Made by a program: the position numbers and the translations under genes. 64,000 bases of DNA from Chrysomallon squamiferum (taxonomy: Eukaryota; Mollusca; Gastropoda; Neomphalida; Peltospiridae): contig CM022673.1 in NCBI GenBank assembly GCA_012295275.1, positions 24,054,081 through 24,118,080 on the forward strand, read 5' to 3'. Position 1 is the first letter of the stretch, and the number at the start of each line of letters is the position of its first letter. The notes beneath the pieces were generated by a model. That model was not told where the DNA came from and did no database searches. It saw only the letters and a list, made by a program, of their open reading frames with translations. Positions 36,022 through 47,677 of this stretch are shown here, in pieces.

Positions 36022-36941
36022 TGAAGTATTATGTCTATACAATATTAATTACTTAAATACAGGTTCTGACAAATATTTAAAACATTTACCTAATTTTAAA
36101 TATGCATTTTAATACACATAATGAGCCAAAAAATCAGAAAGTCTGATTTAATTTTCTTTTTAAGCAGTCTTATTTTTTTTAAATGTCTTTTCACAAATGT
36201 GTGTTTTTATTTTTATTTTTCCATCAGGAATCCCGTGAACCATTTGATATTCACAAATATGGCACAAGAGTGATTGAAAATTTAAAAATGAATTCAAAAA
36301 TTCCCTTTAAGAACATAGTACATGGTTGTCAGAAATTTGAAATCTGTCGATTGTTCTTGGCAACATTACAGTTGGTAAGCAGTTTAATTTTCAGTAGATA
36401 AATAAACTAAAATCTGATTAGATTTTAATTTGAACCAAGTTATTTTCACTTTAATTCATAATTTCATTACATATATTTTTAATTACATTTTATCTTTTCA
36501 CAAGGAAATAACAAACTAAAACAGATATCCTGCTGCTCAAATTATTTCCTCATTTTACAAACACAATAGAGAGCTATATTTATATATATATATATATTTT
36601 TTTTTTGTAGTGATTTTGTTTGAAGTTTCAGTTTCATAAAAATCTTTAACTGTTTTGGGATATAGTTGGGTTTTTCTGATCTGATGTTTGGTTTATTTTT
36701 AGTTTTCATAACTTAGAATGTAGAAACTGTAGAAAGATTTAACTATCCTTTCTCTCTCTCAGATATTATAAATATTAAGATATACAAAATAGTTTTATAT
36801 ATGCAGGCAAATGTTGGCAATGTGTTGATATTGTGTGATGGTGTTCTGGAAGAAGGAATGGACAGCATGATGCTGGAACTGTTGACAAAGAAACGGCACC
36901 ATGAGGAACTAGCAGATTACCAAGCACCATCTATGAAATGA
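28426..36941 (+). CDS. NCAPH2: Condensin-2 complex subunit H2 (kleisin)
   Basis: Kleisin-beta subunit of condensin II, which compacts mitotic chromosomes in the nucleus. Exons: 28426–28554, 28847–28948, 29335–29390, 29685–29760, 30127–30198, 30619–30698, 31142–31299, 31495–31575, 31915–31982, 32336–32404, 32598–32667, 32913–33017, 33441–33566, 33930–34011, 34909–35020, 35147–35211, 35767–35868, 36228–36374 and 36807–36941. The N-terminal block has [15 protein letters not shown] and [17 protein letters not shown], closely matching human NCAPH2. Then come [21 protein letters not shown], the [14 protein letters not shown] segment, a basic KKRKRNSK stretch, and a C-terminal kleisin winged-helix region with PFDIHKYG. 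Two one-base frame breaks, at 33506–33508 and 34981–34984, must be discounted. The result is 610 residues (human 605). The intron at 34012–34908 contains a DNA transposon. Confidence 0.95.
34281..34863 (+). mobile_element. Tc1/mariner-superfamily element, 583 bp, non-autonomous, in NCAPH2 intron
   Basis: Ends are inverted repeats: CAGGGTGTCCCAAAAGTAAC at the left, continuing to at least 26 identical bases, with good similarity for about 40 bases; the reverse complement closes at 34863. A TA dinucleotide flanks both sides (34279–34280 and 34864–34865), the standard Tc1/mariner target duplication. It carries only a short N-terminal transposase remnant, so it must have moved with enzyme supplied in trans. 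The terminal repeats are nearly identical, suggesting a fairly recent insertion. Confidence 0.92.
34508..34786 (+). pseudogene. Truncated transposase N-terminal helix-turn-helix domain
   Basis: A 92-residue reading frame inside the terminal repeats. Its core pattern (a [13 protein letters not shown] segment, then [18 protein letters not shown] and a GRPKT motif) is that of the DNA-binding helix-turn-helix region at the start of mariner-type transposases, often labelled DUF4817 in invertebrate genomes. The catalytic DDE/D part is absent; after the GRPKT motif the frame ends within about 20 residues. It is not a host gene. Confidence 0.75.
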
Positions 36942-38151
36942 AACATGTCACTGTTCTGTGACAAACTAATATGTTACCTGTAATGCTTACACATACACTT
37001 TCAACACATTCTAAAACATACTCATTTTATAAATTAAACTTTTTAATAGCAGTTTCTTAACGTTTTCATTTTATTAATCTTGTTTTAGTGTCTGCAATTA
37101 ATGTAAATATATTCTGCTGAAAATTTAAATATTTTTTTAATCTAACTTAGATTCTAAGTTGTGGTTTTAGGAACAGTAATAAATTTATTGGAAAGTGACT
37201 TTTAACTTGTTTTTAACATCTGTTGGAGACGTTAAATGTAAAGAATATTTATCAATAACTTTAAATTATGTTATGTTTTAAATTAACAATATGGTGTAGG
37301 AAAATGTGTTGTTAAAGGTAATATAGTTTATATGAGATTGTTATGTGTACATCTGAAATCGGTTATTTATATTATACTTAAGTAATTTTACTGGTTTATG
37401 AAAATTCTTAAAAACCAAAATCAATATATAAAAACAAACAATAAGAAAATAGAACATTGTTTATTTCTTATTTAGGAATAACATTTACATATTTCAAAAT
37501 CAACTCTGAAACCAAAGGTTTCTCATTATGCTAGCACTTATATATAAAAATAAATAAATTGTACAGTATATATAGAGCTGAGTAAAGCTTGCTGCTGCCT
37601 TGTACAAGTAGATTGGATATCAAGCAGCAAGAGAGATTTTATGTGCTTTATTTTTTTTTGGTCAGAACAGCACATGCCACTGCATTTGATTTTCCAGTTG
37701 TGGAGCACTGGCTGGAATTTTAAATTAGTCTGTTAAAACAAACATGATGATACATGAAGATAAATCTTATAAAATGACTTTTCAAATATTATGTTGTATT
37801 GCAGTATGATATGTATGTTTTACTAAATTAACTTTGTTATTAGAAGGCACTTAGAATGTAAATCTGAGTACTTCAAACCTGTTTAAAATAACTATAATAT
37901 TTGTTACCTGCCGACATTATTATATATTTCAAAATGAATTTAAAACATTACTTTGTTTTCTTATTATTTCCATTTCTAATTTGCTAAAATAAAAAAGTTA
38001 TTTTTAAACTGATTACTGACTTTTAAGATCTGCTAAATGTGTAGATATTCAGATCTACATTTACATGAAATATTTTTAATGCAACAAACATTAAAGATAA
38101 ATTTTCAAAATACTAAGAGACAAAAAAATCTCAGAGAGTAACAAATGTAGT
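36942..38151. other. Tail-to-tail interval of NCAPH2 and PPP1R15
   Basis: About 1.2 kb without coding potential. It holds the 3' UTR of NCAPH2 (AATAAA near 37178) and, on the minus strand, that of PPP1R15 (candidate AATAAA near 37465–37460). No repeats or RNA genes are recognised. Confidence 0.5.
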
Positions 38152-40792
38152 TTAGATTGAGTGGTAATGTTTGTAGACCCTAGCTCTGTGGTTTGCATCA
38201 AGAATAGGAGCTAAAGTTTCTTCACTTTCATTTATTCTTCGTCTGAAACGTTGTCTGTCTCTGGCATAGTCTTCCCATGGTCCTTTTCTGCATGACTGGT
38301 ATGCATGGCTCCATACAATCATTGGGTGTACAGTTACAAGTTTTTCATCATTAAAACGTACCTGAAAAATATAAAAGTTACAATGTTTAAAATGAAAGTA
38401 ATTAAACAGGCTACATAAAACTAAGTGATGTGATCATTATAAGTGGTAATAAACTATATGTACAATAAACAAACACCAATGGGTGTCTTTTTCAAACTGT
38501 ATAAACACAATGTTAATTGATGAACTTCTTTGTAGTGCAATCTCAGCTCAGACTGACACAGACACAAAATAATATTACTTTACACTGGTTTCCCAAGTAA
38601 TCAGCTGATGCAATACCAGCTGAAATGTATTTGACCTTGTTCTTGCAGAGTTTATAAATTGCATCATTTCAGTTTTGAAAACAACAAAACAGGTTCAATA
38701 AGCAGTGTTGCAGATCTTTGTTCACAAGTAATCAGAAATTGCATTACAAGCAGAAGACAATTACATCATTTTAAACTGCACAAAATGAAAGTTTTCATTC
38801 AGGTTTAGTTATGCATACATACAGACACATGAAAATCACTTGTTATGTTCCCAGTTTTAGTTTGCACTGACATGAACACTGTTGTTGGTGTCAGTGAACC
38901 ATATCTTTTCATTTAAATTACCTTTTCTCTTTACATGTATTAAAAATGTTAAATTAAATTTAATTAATTATTACTGTCAGTATTGTTGTTTTTTTAATTA
39001 TTATTTTTATTATTATTATTATTATACGTAAGAACTAACATTTTAATATCAAACAACAAAAAAACAAAACAAAACAATGGGTGTTAACTGGACTGAATGG
39101 TGTACATATAATTAAAATGTGTACCTTCTTGGACTCTTTACTGTCTGTCGGAGCAGCAACATGTTTGGTTATCTGATCATTCCAGGCCAAGTTGATAGCA
39201 TCAATGGTAACCCTGCTGTTATTAGCACCAGGAGAAACAGGAGAACACACTGAGACTCGTGTCTGTCTTTTTTGAGGGAGAACACTGTTAAGATTGCACT
39301 GTGGGATGGATGCTACTATATCACAATCACTGAAGTCACAACAGTCATCTCCGCTGTCATCTTCACTAAAAGAGTCAGTTATGTTGCTAGGTGTGGAATG
39401 TAATCCTAAGATGAAAGCTATGGTACTGCATCCAAACTGTTTTCTACAACATTCGTTTTGGCACTTTGATGATGCTTTGCAGCAGGATTGAGCCATACAA
39501 CATCCCTGAGAATTTTTATTGTCAATATCACAATGTTCAGCAGTCTTGGTCGATGAATCGGACAACTTAGCTTTTTGTCGTCGTCTTTTCCTCTGCTTTT
39601 TAGCAGAGGGTCTGCCCTTCTTACAGTTTCTTCTAACTAAGAGTATGTCACTAATATCTGTCACTTGAGCAGTTTCACTGGTAGCCATTCCCTGAGATTT
39701 ACCTTCAGCTTTGCAAGTACTAACATTTACATTATCCAGTTTCATGCCAGTGACTCCTGTGACAAGAGAATTCACAGATTTATCCAAGCTGCTGTCAAAA
39801 GCAGCGTTTCTGACATCTGCTGTGCAGTTCATTGGTGCCACCTCCATCTTGTCCACCTTTGTGACAAAATCTGTACAAGTTGATGAACATGGCTTTGTTT
39901 CTTTTTTATCACTGGGATTCTGTGAATCTGTTTCAGGTTGCCAAGTTTTACAAGTATTTACTTTTTTGATTTCATCAAGCTGATTGTCTGTTTTGTCATG
40001 TGGATCATTGTCCACAGCATAAACCTGACTAGATGAACATCTATTTTTACACAATACATCATCTTTACTCGTTTTACATGTTATATCACCATTCTGCGGG
40101 TCTGACACTGAATCACTATCAAAACACTCATTCCTTCGCATTTTTCTTCCATGTGCATGAATGTTTTTGCCTCGGCTCCTAAAATTTTGATCATGCTGTC
40201 CATTCTTAAATCCCATGCACCTACGAGGAGTGTAAGGCCGAATAGTTGGTACTTCCATTATGTTTTTCATATTATTAAAAAATTCAAATCGGTGACAAGG
40301 AAACACTCTGAAATCTCCACCAAAACGTGGAGGCTGAAAGGGTAAAGAAGGCCCCTTAAACTGCCACTTGTTTTGAATACCAAACTGAAATGGAGGTTGA
40401 TAAAACTGTCTTTTCTGCTGTACTGTACTGTACAACTGAGGGCCATTCACAGCCTGACTGTCAAATGTCACCTGGAAATGACTATTGGACATAGTCAGAT
40501 TTTTTCCTGTACTAATGTTTGTGTTTACAAATTTCCCAACTATCCAATCTCTTAAAACAGAAACGTGAGATTTTTGGCCTCGAGTTACGTCACTGTTTGT
40601 TACAGTGGGTTGAGAGGCAGCAAATCCACCCGATTGTACTTCTCCAGTGCTGTCCAGACGAAGTAACGGAGGTCTACAACCAGACCCTATAATTCCAGTA
40701 TAACTGTTCGCGTTACACATACTGTCACTTCCTGTATTCCGCCATTTCTGTTGTCCATATGGACAAGCCATACTCGTTTTTAAGGAAGTCAT
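38152..40792 (-). CDS. PPP1R15: PPP1R15 homologue (GADD34/CReP), PP1 regulatory subunit for eIF2-alpha
   Basis: Two exons, 39125–40792 and 38152–38361, give about 625 residues. The family recruits protein phosphatase 1 to dephosphorylate eIF2-alpha and so reverses the integrated stress response at the ER. Exon 1 ends KESKK and exon 2 begins VRF, so the PP1-docking motif KKVRF (near residues 555–559) is assembled across the splice junction. It is followed by RKGPWEDYARDRQRFRRRI and an ETLAPILDANHRARV segment, which match the conserved C-terminal core of PPP1R15A/B. The long N-terminal part is low complexity and poorly conserved, with an acidic patch (SFSEDDSGDD), a basic stretch (KKQRKRRRQKAK) and an unusual cysteine cluster. 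The ATG at 40792 is the first in frame after an in-frame TGA at 40814–40816. The A or B paralogue cannot be assigned; an invertebrate single-copy gene is likely. Confidence 0.85.
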
Positions 40793-40813
40793 TTTAAAAC
40801 GATGAATTTTGTT

Positions 40814-41050
40814 TCATTCACTCCATTCTTCTTCAGTATTGTAAAAACAATCTATAATATCATTCCAATGTCCGGGAAAAACAAAAGAAAATGCCACTGT
40901 ACCTTTTTGTTTAAGAAAATCTGGAATAAAAAGCCGGTGGTTCAGTCTACAAGTGTTGAGTAACTTGGAATGCTTCGTACAGATTCTTTTGTCAACTATT
41001 GAAATTTCTCTATTGTTTACATGAAATGTTGAATATCTTGTTGATTCCAT
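40814..41050 (-). other. Upstream ORF 2 of PPP1R15 (78 residues), or displaced N-terminus
   Basis: From ATG 41050 to TGA 40814, in the same frame as the main ORF and ending 21 nt before its ATG. Known GADD34 mRNAs use two upstream ORFs to restrict translation until eIF2 is phosphorylated, so a regulatory uORF is my first reading. Because the frame is shared and only one TGA intervenes, an N-terminal extension by readthrough, or a sequencing error at the stop, is the alternative. Confidence 0.55.
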
Positions 41051-41085
41051 ATTTGGTGAAAACAGCAAATTTAGAATAAAACGTT

Positions 41086-41121
41086 TTACTTTTTGAAGAT
41101 ACTTTTCGAAAATAAACACAT
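41086..41121 (-). other. Upstream ORF 1 of PPP1R15 (11 residues)
   Basis: A short ORF, MCLFSKSIFKK then TAA, beginning about 50 bp downstream (in gene sense) of the CRE. It is in a different frame from uORF 2 and does not overlap it or the main ORF. It only matters if transcription starts upstream of 41121. Confidence 0.5.
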
Positions 41122-41169
41122 GATTCAATTTCTTGTTTTAGATTTGTCTTAATAACAGTTGAACTCCTC

Positions 41170-41177
41170 TGACGTCA
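41170..41177. promoter_or_regulatory. Consensus CRE/ATF site TGACGTCA
   Basis: A perfect palindromic cAMP-response element just upstream of the PPP1R15 leader. A TATA-like run (TATATTTAT on the minus strand, about 41190–41182) lies next to it. ATF/CREB-family factors bind this sequence, and GADD34 is a known stress-induced ATF target, so the placement is functionally coherent. The transcription start is not established. Confidence 0.65.
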
Positions 41178-42523
41178 CACATAAATATACGCATACGAAT
41201 ATAGTCCTAAAACAAAATAGAAATTAAATGTAACTGTTACACTTATTTCAGTTTTTTATATAACAGCATTTAATGTAACTTAATATTGTAAATAATGTTT
41301 CATATGACACAAACATGTATATGTCTACACTTAGGTATTTCCCACGGTGGTTGAATACCCGCGCATTGATACGTGCACCTGTCCAGTTTAGTATATTGCA
41401 TCAGCCATACTAGTCACGACGCGCAGTTATAGGACTTTTTTTACGCAATGACAAAGTAGTAAATTACGTGACAAATATAACGCAGTGCGTTTAAAATATG
41501 CTGCACAAACATTAAAAGTTAAATTTTATATTTCAAGTAATTGTATCTGTGTAATACATTTATTGTCGTAGATTCTAAACCAGCGAACCGAAATTTTGGA
41601 GAGAATAAAATAATAACTTCCAACAAGCTCTCATACTAAAAGGGACAAGTAATATTAAAAATACTTAAAAATTCGTTTGCATCATATCGAACAAAAACTG
41701 ATTTAGAGGTAACAGGAGGATTTCTTTCATGTTTTATCATTACATTTGTTTTTAATACAATATATAATATATTAAGTGTAAGTCTTTTAACAAAACAAAT
41801 TTACAAAAAAACCAACAAAAAAAACCGAATTAGTGTAAATTGAAATATACATTAAATTTTATAAATGGCATGATTAGCGAGTGGAATATATATATTTATC
41901 TTCTTAAAAAATATATAAAATATAAAAAAATGGCATCGAACCATCAAAAAGATATTTGAATTTATTTTATGTGCAGTTATTTTGAATATGTTGAAAACTC
42001 TACTTGCAGCCATGTGCAAATTCGATTTTTTTTATTAATTATTATAATGGTTTTAAATAAGATATTCAGCATATGTATTAAATTAACCTTTGAAGTTGTT
42101 GAATGATAAACAAAAGAAATAATCTCTATCTTACCGTGATTTTGTTATTACAACTCTGTCTTCACCCATACTGTGTGCAAACGCTCAAACAAATTTTCCT
42201 GTGTGTCTATACTGAGTGCATAACTCGTGTTTACATATTACATCAGCATCGTCACAGTGGACGAACAGACCATTCAAAAAGTAGTCTGATGTAACTGAAG
42301 AATTCCCTGCGGAAACGTGACTCCAGTTTAACTTAGAGAATGCGTACATTATTTAGCTATCAATTAGTTTTTTTTCCTGTAATTTTAAAAATACACGAGT
42401 TGTATCTTCAAACGAGTTATATCAGAAAAGGTGTCACATTTAAGATTATTAATTTTAATCTGAAGTATGAAGAAAACAAGACCACACAATGGAAATAAAA
42501 ATATATTTTAATATACTTTAAAA

Positions 42524-42525
<2 letters not shown>

Positions 42526-42575
<50 letters not shown>
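42526..42575. repeat. (CT)n microsatellite
   Basis: About 25 CT units, uninterrupted, in intergenic sequence. A polyR/E frame across it is a repeat artefact. Confidence 0.95.
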
Positions 42576-42578
<3 letters not shown>

Positions 42579-43654
42579 ATCATCATATAGACGCAATTTT
42601 ATAAACAGAAAATACAGAATATGGAAAATACTTTCTTCCATTGGTATTCTGAAAAATATTTTTTCCTGCGCCAATGATGAAATAACTATCACCAACATTT
42701 AAATAAATTTTAAAAATAAATAAATAAATAAATAAATATCCTGACGTAAACACAAATTAAAAGTTTCCATTGTGACTTGAGGCGTGGTTGGAAATTACGT
42801 AACAATATGAGTTTCAATTTCACGCTTGACTGCTTCTTAGCGGACTCCATAATCTGTCCAACATTTCCTACCATAACCTTCAAAAACACCTTAATATAGA
42901 TAGATAGATAGATATAATTATTATTATTATTATTATTATTCTCCTCCTAAAGGTCGACCGATTTTAAAATTGTTTCTGAAAGATACGTATAAATTAAAAA
43001 TGGTTATAATTTAACAATTTTATTTACGTATTAAAATACGTTAAACATGGATAGTAAAAATATACAACAGATTTTGAATGTACGCCTAACTACGATATCA
43101 CTTAAAATAATAATAATAATAATAATGATAATAATAATAAAATAAAAAATAAAATAAAATAAAGCTAAATAAAGCTAAAAATATAAATAAAAATAATTAA
43201 AAAATACCTCACGCTTTCGCTGAAATTCTGAGAAGCATATTTATTCTCTTGTTTTCATTTGCTAAAAACTGTTTAAAATAACAATAATAATAAAAAAATA
43301 ATAGTAATATCAATAAAGAAAAAATAAATGAAATATGATGGTAGCACATATCATCATTGTTTCTCCTCGTCCTAGTGCATTACCTTAGATAGGTGTACTA
43401 CATTTTATTTTCACTAGCTGAACTTCACGGCGATTTGAAAACATTCGCGAAATTACAAACCAGGATTACTACACAGTTATTTATATTTTATAACTTCTAC
43501 CAAAACATAAGCAGTTACATTTCTACGCAAAATAAAATAAAACTGTATAAAATAAAACGGTTACGTTTTTAATGAAGGAAAAGTCCAAAAGGATTGTGCT
43601 CAGTATTTCAGTTTTATTAACACAATAAAGGTAAGTTTTAAAGTGCAAAGCGCT

Positions 43655-43695
<41 letters not shown>

Positions 43696-43830
43696 AATAT
43701 AATATAATAAAATAAAATAAAATAAAAATATAAAATATAAAAATAAAAAATAAATAAAAATAAAAATAAAAATAAAAATAAATAAATAAATAAATAAATA
43801 AAATAAATAAATAAATAAATAAATAAAATC
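43655..43830. repeat. (AAATA/AAAT)n low-complexity tract
   Basis: About 175 bases made almost wholly of AAAT and AAATA units, followed by a short (CTT)n and (TTA)n run. It is noncoding. Confidence 0.9.
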
Positions 43831-44267
43831 TTCTTCTTCTTCTTCTTTTTATAATTTATTATTATTATTATTATTTTATTATTATTGTTTGTTTTAATAA
43901 GACTAACTTGCTGAGATCAGTTCTGACTTTTCTACTCATTATTATCATCAGGTATTCTAAAATATACTGAATTATATATCTTCAAATACTTGTTTTTTAT
44001 TATTATTTATTAAAATAATACAGTATAATACAACAGAACAAGACAAAAAACAAAACATTCTCTGACAATATAAAACAAATAACTAAACTAGATGGAAGTT
44101 ATTAAATGTGATGTAATAAAAATGTTACACAAACAATAGCAGCATATAAAATGCACCAGATATAAACAAGGATTTTTTTCAGAAATAACAGATTGTACAA
44201 CAAACAATAATTCACAACACAGACATGGTTAATATAAATATATTATACTAATTAAAGTTGAAACACA

Positions 44268-44289
44268 CACACACACACACAAATATAAA

Positions 44290-44343
<54 letters not shown>

Positions 44344-44361
44344 AATAAATAAATAAATAAA
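44268..44361. repeat. Compound (CA)n–(AAT)n–(AAAT)n microsatellite
   Basis: Short CA repeat, then about 16 AAT units, then several AAAT units. The poly-isoleucine reading frame on the minus strand is an artefact. Confidence 0.9.
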
Positions 44362-47300
44362 ATTCAAAACAAAAAAAGCTATGCAAATATATAGAAGATG
44401 TATCATTCTGAAGTATATTTCATCATTTTCTTCACAACAAATGAAATCATCATCTTCAGAAATGGACTTGAGATTCAAAAATCCTGCTACTATATGGAAT
44501 GATTGTTTATTACAAAAAAAAAAAAAAATCCTAAAAATACACATGAAAAACAACAAAAATAACAGTAATAATAATAATAATATTAACAATAATAATAATA
44601 ATGATGATGATGATGATGATAATACAATCCTACCCATCAGAAAACAAAAATATACTACTTACAAAGAAAATATCTTTTGACAAGACAAAAGATTAAGATG
44701 AATGTTTAGAACTGTGAAAACAACCAGAAACAAGATACTTGTATTAACTGATAAGGGGTGGGTGAGTGTGGGGTGTGATACTGATCTGCTGGGTTATGTA
44801 TCTAACAACACATCAGCATACAGAGACTCCATCAGATTTTTAATGCCCATTGTTTAACAATTTATATAAAACAAATTAAAACATGCTATATAAACAAATA
44901 ATAAGTGACAGAAATAAAATAAAAATAATTTTAAAATCTCTTAGTCAGAAAAAACCAGATTGAAGCAAAAAGGCTTTACATATAATAGTGTGTTCCTTTA
45001 AGTTCAGAGAGAATGTGTGTCTGAAACATTTATTCATTAAAAACAAGAACAAATAAAAACAAGGAAGACATAAAATGACCATAAAATACAAACAGCACTT
45101 ATACAAGATGAAAGCTTTTACAATTAAAAACTAAAATTTATTGTTATGAAAGGATAAATCCATTAAGTACATATAGACAAAAATCTGGCATTTTCTAACT
45201 CATGTGTCTCCAGTATGTTATAGTCTTAGAGTAACGTAAATGTCTATACTACTCTTCAGTACTAAAGACTACAGTGTTTTGATTTCACGCATCATCCATC
45301 AATAAGTCTGAGACATTCAATAAATAACAGAAGATAAAATTATTTATGGTTTTTTTTTTTGTTTTTGTTTTATGTTTTTAAAACAAAAATTTAAAAATAA
45401 AAGAATCTTACATTTAACTGGGATTTAAAATCCAAACATTTCTGCATTTTTCAATTGCACAATTAGTATAATTATTCAAACATGTTGTGCGTTCCTGTGC
45501 ATAATGTCCAAACATGGCATCTGTATTCAGATTTTATGGATGGTCCCATTCCAGTTTTAATAAATAAACAATATGGCCCCCAGATGAACAAAAAATACTA
45601 ATTGAAAAATCCCAACCCACCTTCAAAATGTAAAACAAACCCCGAAAACACAAAATAATGCAAATGTAAGTATCTAAATGTGTAAATTATTGTAATTCTT
45701 TGAAAACAATTAATTTTTTTTTTTTTAACATTTCTTGTCCAAAAGGCTACTATTATTTTTCCTATCAAGTTTGTAACATAACAGAATTATAAAATTATTT
45801 TTTAAATTAATAACAAAAGAAACTTTATAATTATACTGTTTTGTATAGATGTCTTTTACAATTGTTTATAACAAAAAAACTAGAAAACAACTTTCAAATG
45901 TAGTTTGTAAAATTATTGCAACTTCTGTTAAAAGAAAGTACGTTTTTTGTAAAAATTGTTAATGGAGCTGTCATTTGACAAACAGCCTCTGTTTTTGTCT
46001 TTATATTCAAATTCATCCAGTTATTTATTACAGATTAATATTTCACAAACATATCAATCACAAATTATTTCTTAATAAGGGAGCAATAAAAGAACAAAGA
46101 AAAAGAAAAAAGAAAATCCCTAGATAAACATCAATTATAAAAATTTAAAATTTTAAAATTTAGATAAAAGTACATGATAAAATAGTATAATGATATACAT
46201 TTTTTTTAAATATTAAATAAAATCAACATCACATTATATAATTGGATGTGATATACATTCTAAGTAACAATAACCCATATTACTACAATGAAAATGTTAA
46301 TATAAACTATTTTCCCTGTAGAAATAATGTAGATGAAAAATGTATAAAAACAACAACAAAAACAAAAATCAATAATAAAAAATAATGAAATGTAATAATA
46401 AAAATTAAAAATTAAAAAATAATTTCAAAGTTGAAAAATGTATACAGATGGAAATGGCAAGTTTCTACCTGTGTAAAATACCAGGTAGGTAAAAAATATA
46501 AATAAACAAGCACAAAATTTGTATAGCAAATTTAAATAGCACTGACACAGAAATATATTCACTGAACATTTTACCTCATAGTTTTATACAAACCAGTTGA
46601 AAGTAGTTTTCAAAATAAAACATTTTACAAGACTCATAATTGTAACTGTACCTGGGGCAGGGCCAAAAAAATCAACTGCCTAAACATATTTTGAAATACT
46701 TCAAATTGATTTATTTCTTGATAAAGTGTAATCTGCCATTATACAAATCTGTAATCTGTCATTTTTGAACATTTCCAGCCAGTTATTCCTTTCATTCAAA
46801 ATCAAGGAAGAATTAATCAATAATAAAGAGTGGAAGGTGTCACTATTTTTATTTTTAAATTTTTTTTTATTTTGTTACTTTTACAAATAGGTGTTAAACT
46901 CCTACCACCCAAAATTTACGCCCAAAACAAAACAAAAAAACAACCAACCTACCATCCCAACTAACATCTCAACAAAACAAAACACCAGCATGACTATAAA
47001 CAGATACAACAACTGTGCAATAATTTACACTTCTTGTGGTTATTAATGAATCACTGACAATATTGTATAGATTTTAGACTGACTGATTTGTTTTCTGTGA
47101 TTTCTTTTAAACTTTTCTGTGTAAACCAGGATGTCAAAAAAAACCACAGAAAAGAAAAGAAATATGACTTAGTGAATTGCTGGTGTTTTAATTTTTTTTT
47201 CACTTTGTAACTGGAAAAGTTTTAGATTCAGATCAAACAGTAACTTAGAAATTTGTTCTTACCCCTACAACAGTACCCAGTCTGTGTTTTATACAAGCAT

Positions 47301-47677
47301 TTTCACTCAAACTTTTACACAGCTCTTACTGAAAAGAATAATATTGCACATGATATTTAAAAATTAAATTTAAACACTTTATACATTTATAGCTTGCACA
47401 TTAAGCAAAATATATATATGTTACATAAGTTAATGTTTTTATAACTTGTAATTGTCTATGTAGCTCGAAGAACACATATTCAATGTAGCTTAAAGAATGA
47501 CTGAAGATGCTTTGTTTATGAAGCTCAAATGTTTACAGTAAATATATAACAAAAATGATGTTTATACAGTTCACAGATTTATACAAAAAAACATTTTATG
47601 TATTATATTAATTCAGACACTTATCAAGTGACACATAATAAGCTTACACAGGTATGAAGAAACACTGATTCAGACAT

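Larger units (their letters stand above)
41180..47677. other. Gene-poor AT-rich interval between PPP1R15 and the dehydrogenase
   Basis: No supported coding exon on either strand. It contains (CT)n at 42526–42575, A/T-only tetramer and pentamer runs at about 43655–43830, (AAT)n/(AAAT)n at 44287–44360, and long A-rich stretches. Part of 45000–47677 may be the 3' UTR of the dehydrogenase on the minus strand, but no end can be fixed. Less AT-rich patches at about 41340–41480 and 42770–42860 show no open reading frame of note. Confidence 0.6.

Noticed and set aside
44248-44680. Opposing frames of about 100–130 residues
   Set aside because: Driven by AAT/AAAT/CA microsatellites; no conserved sequence.
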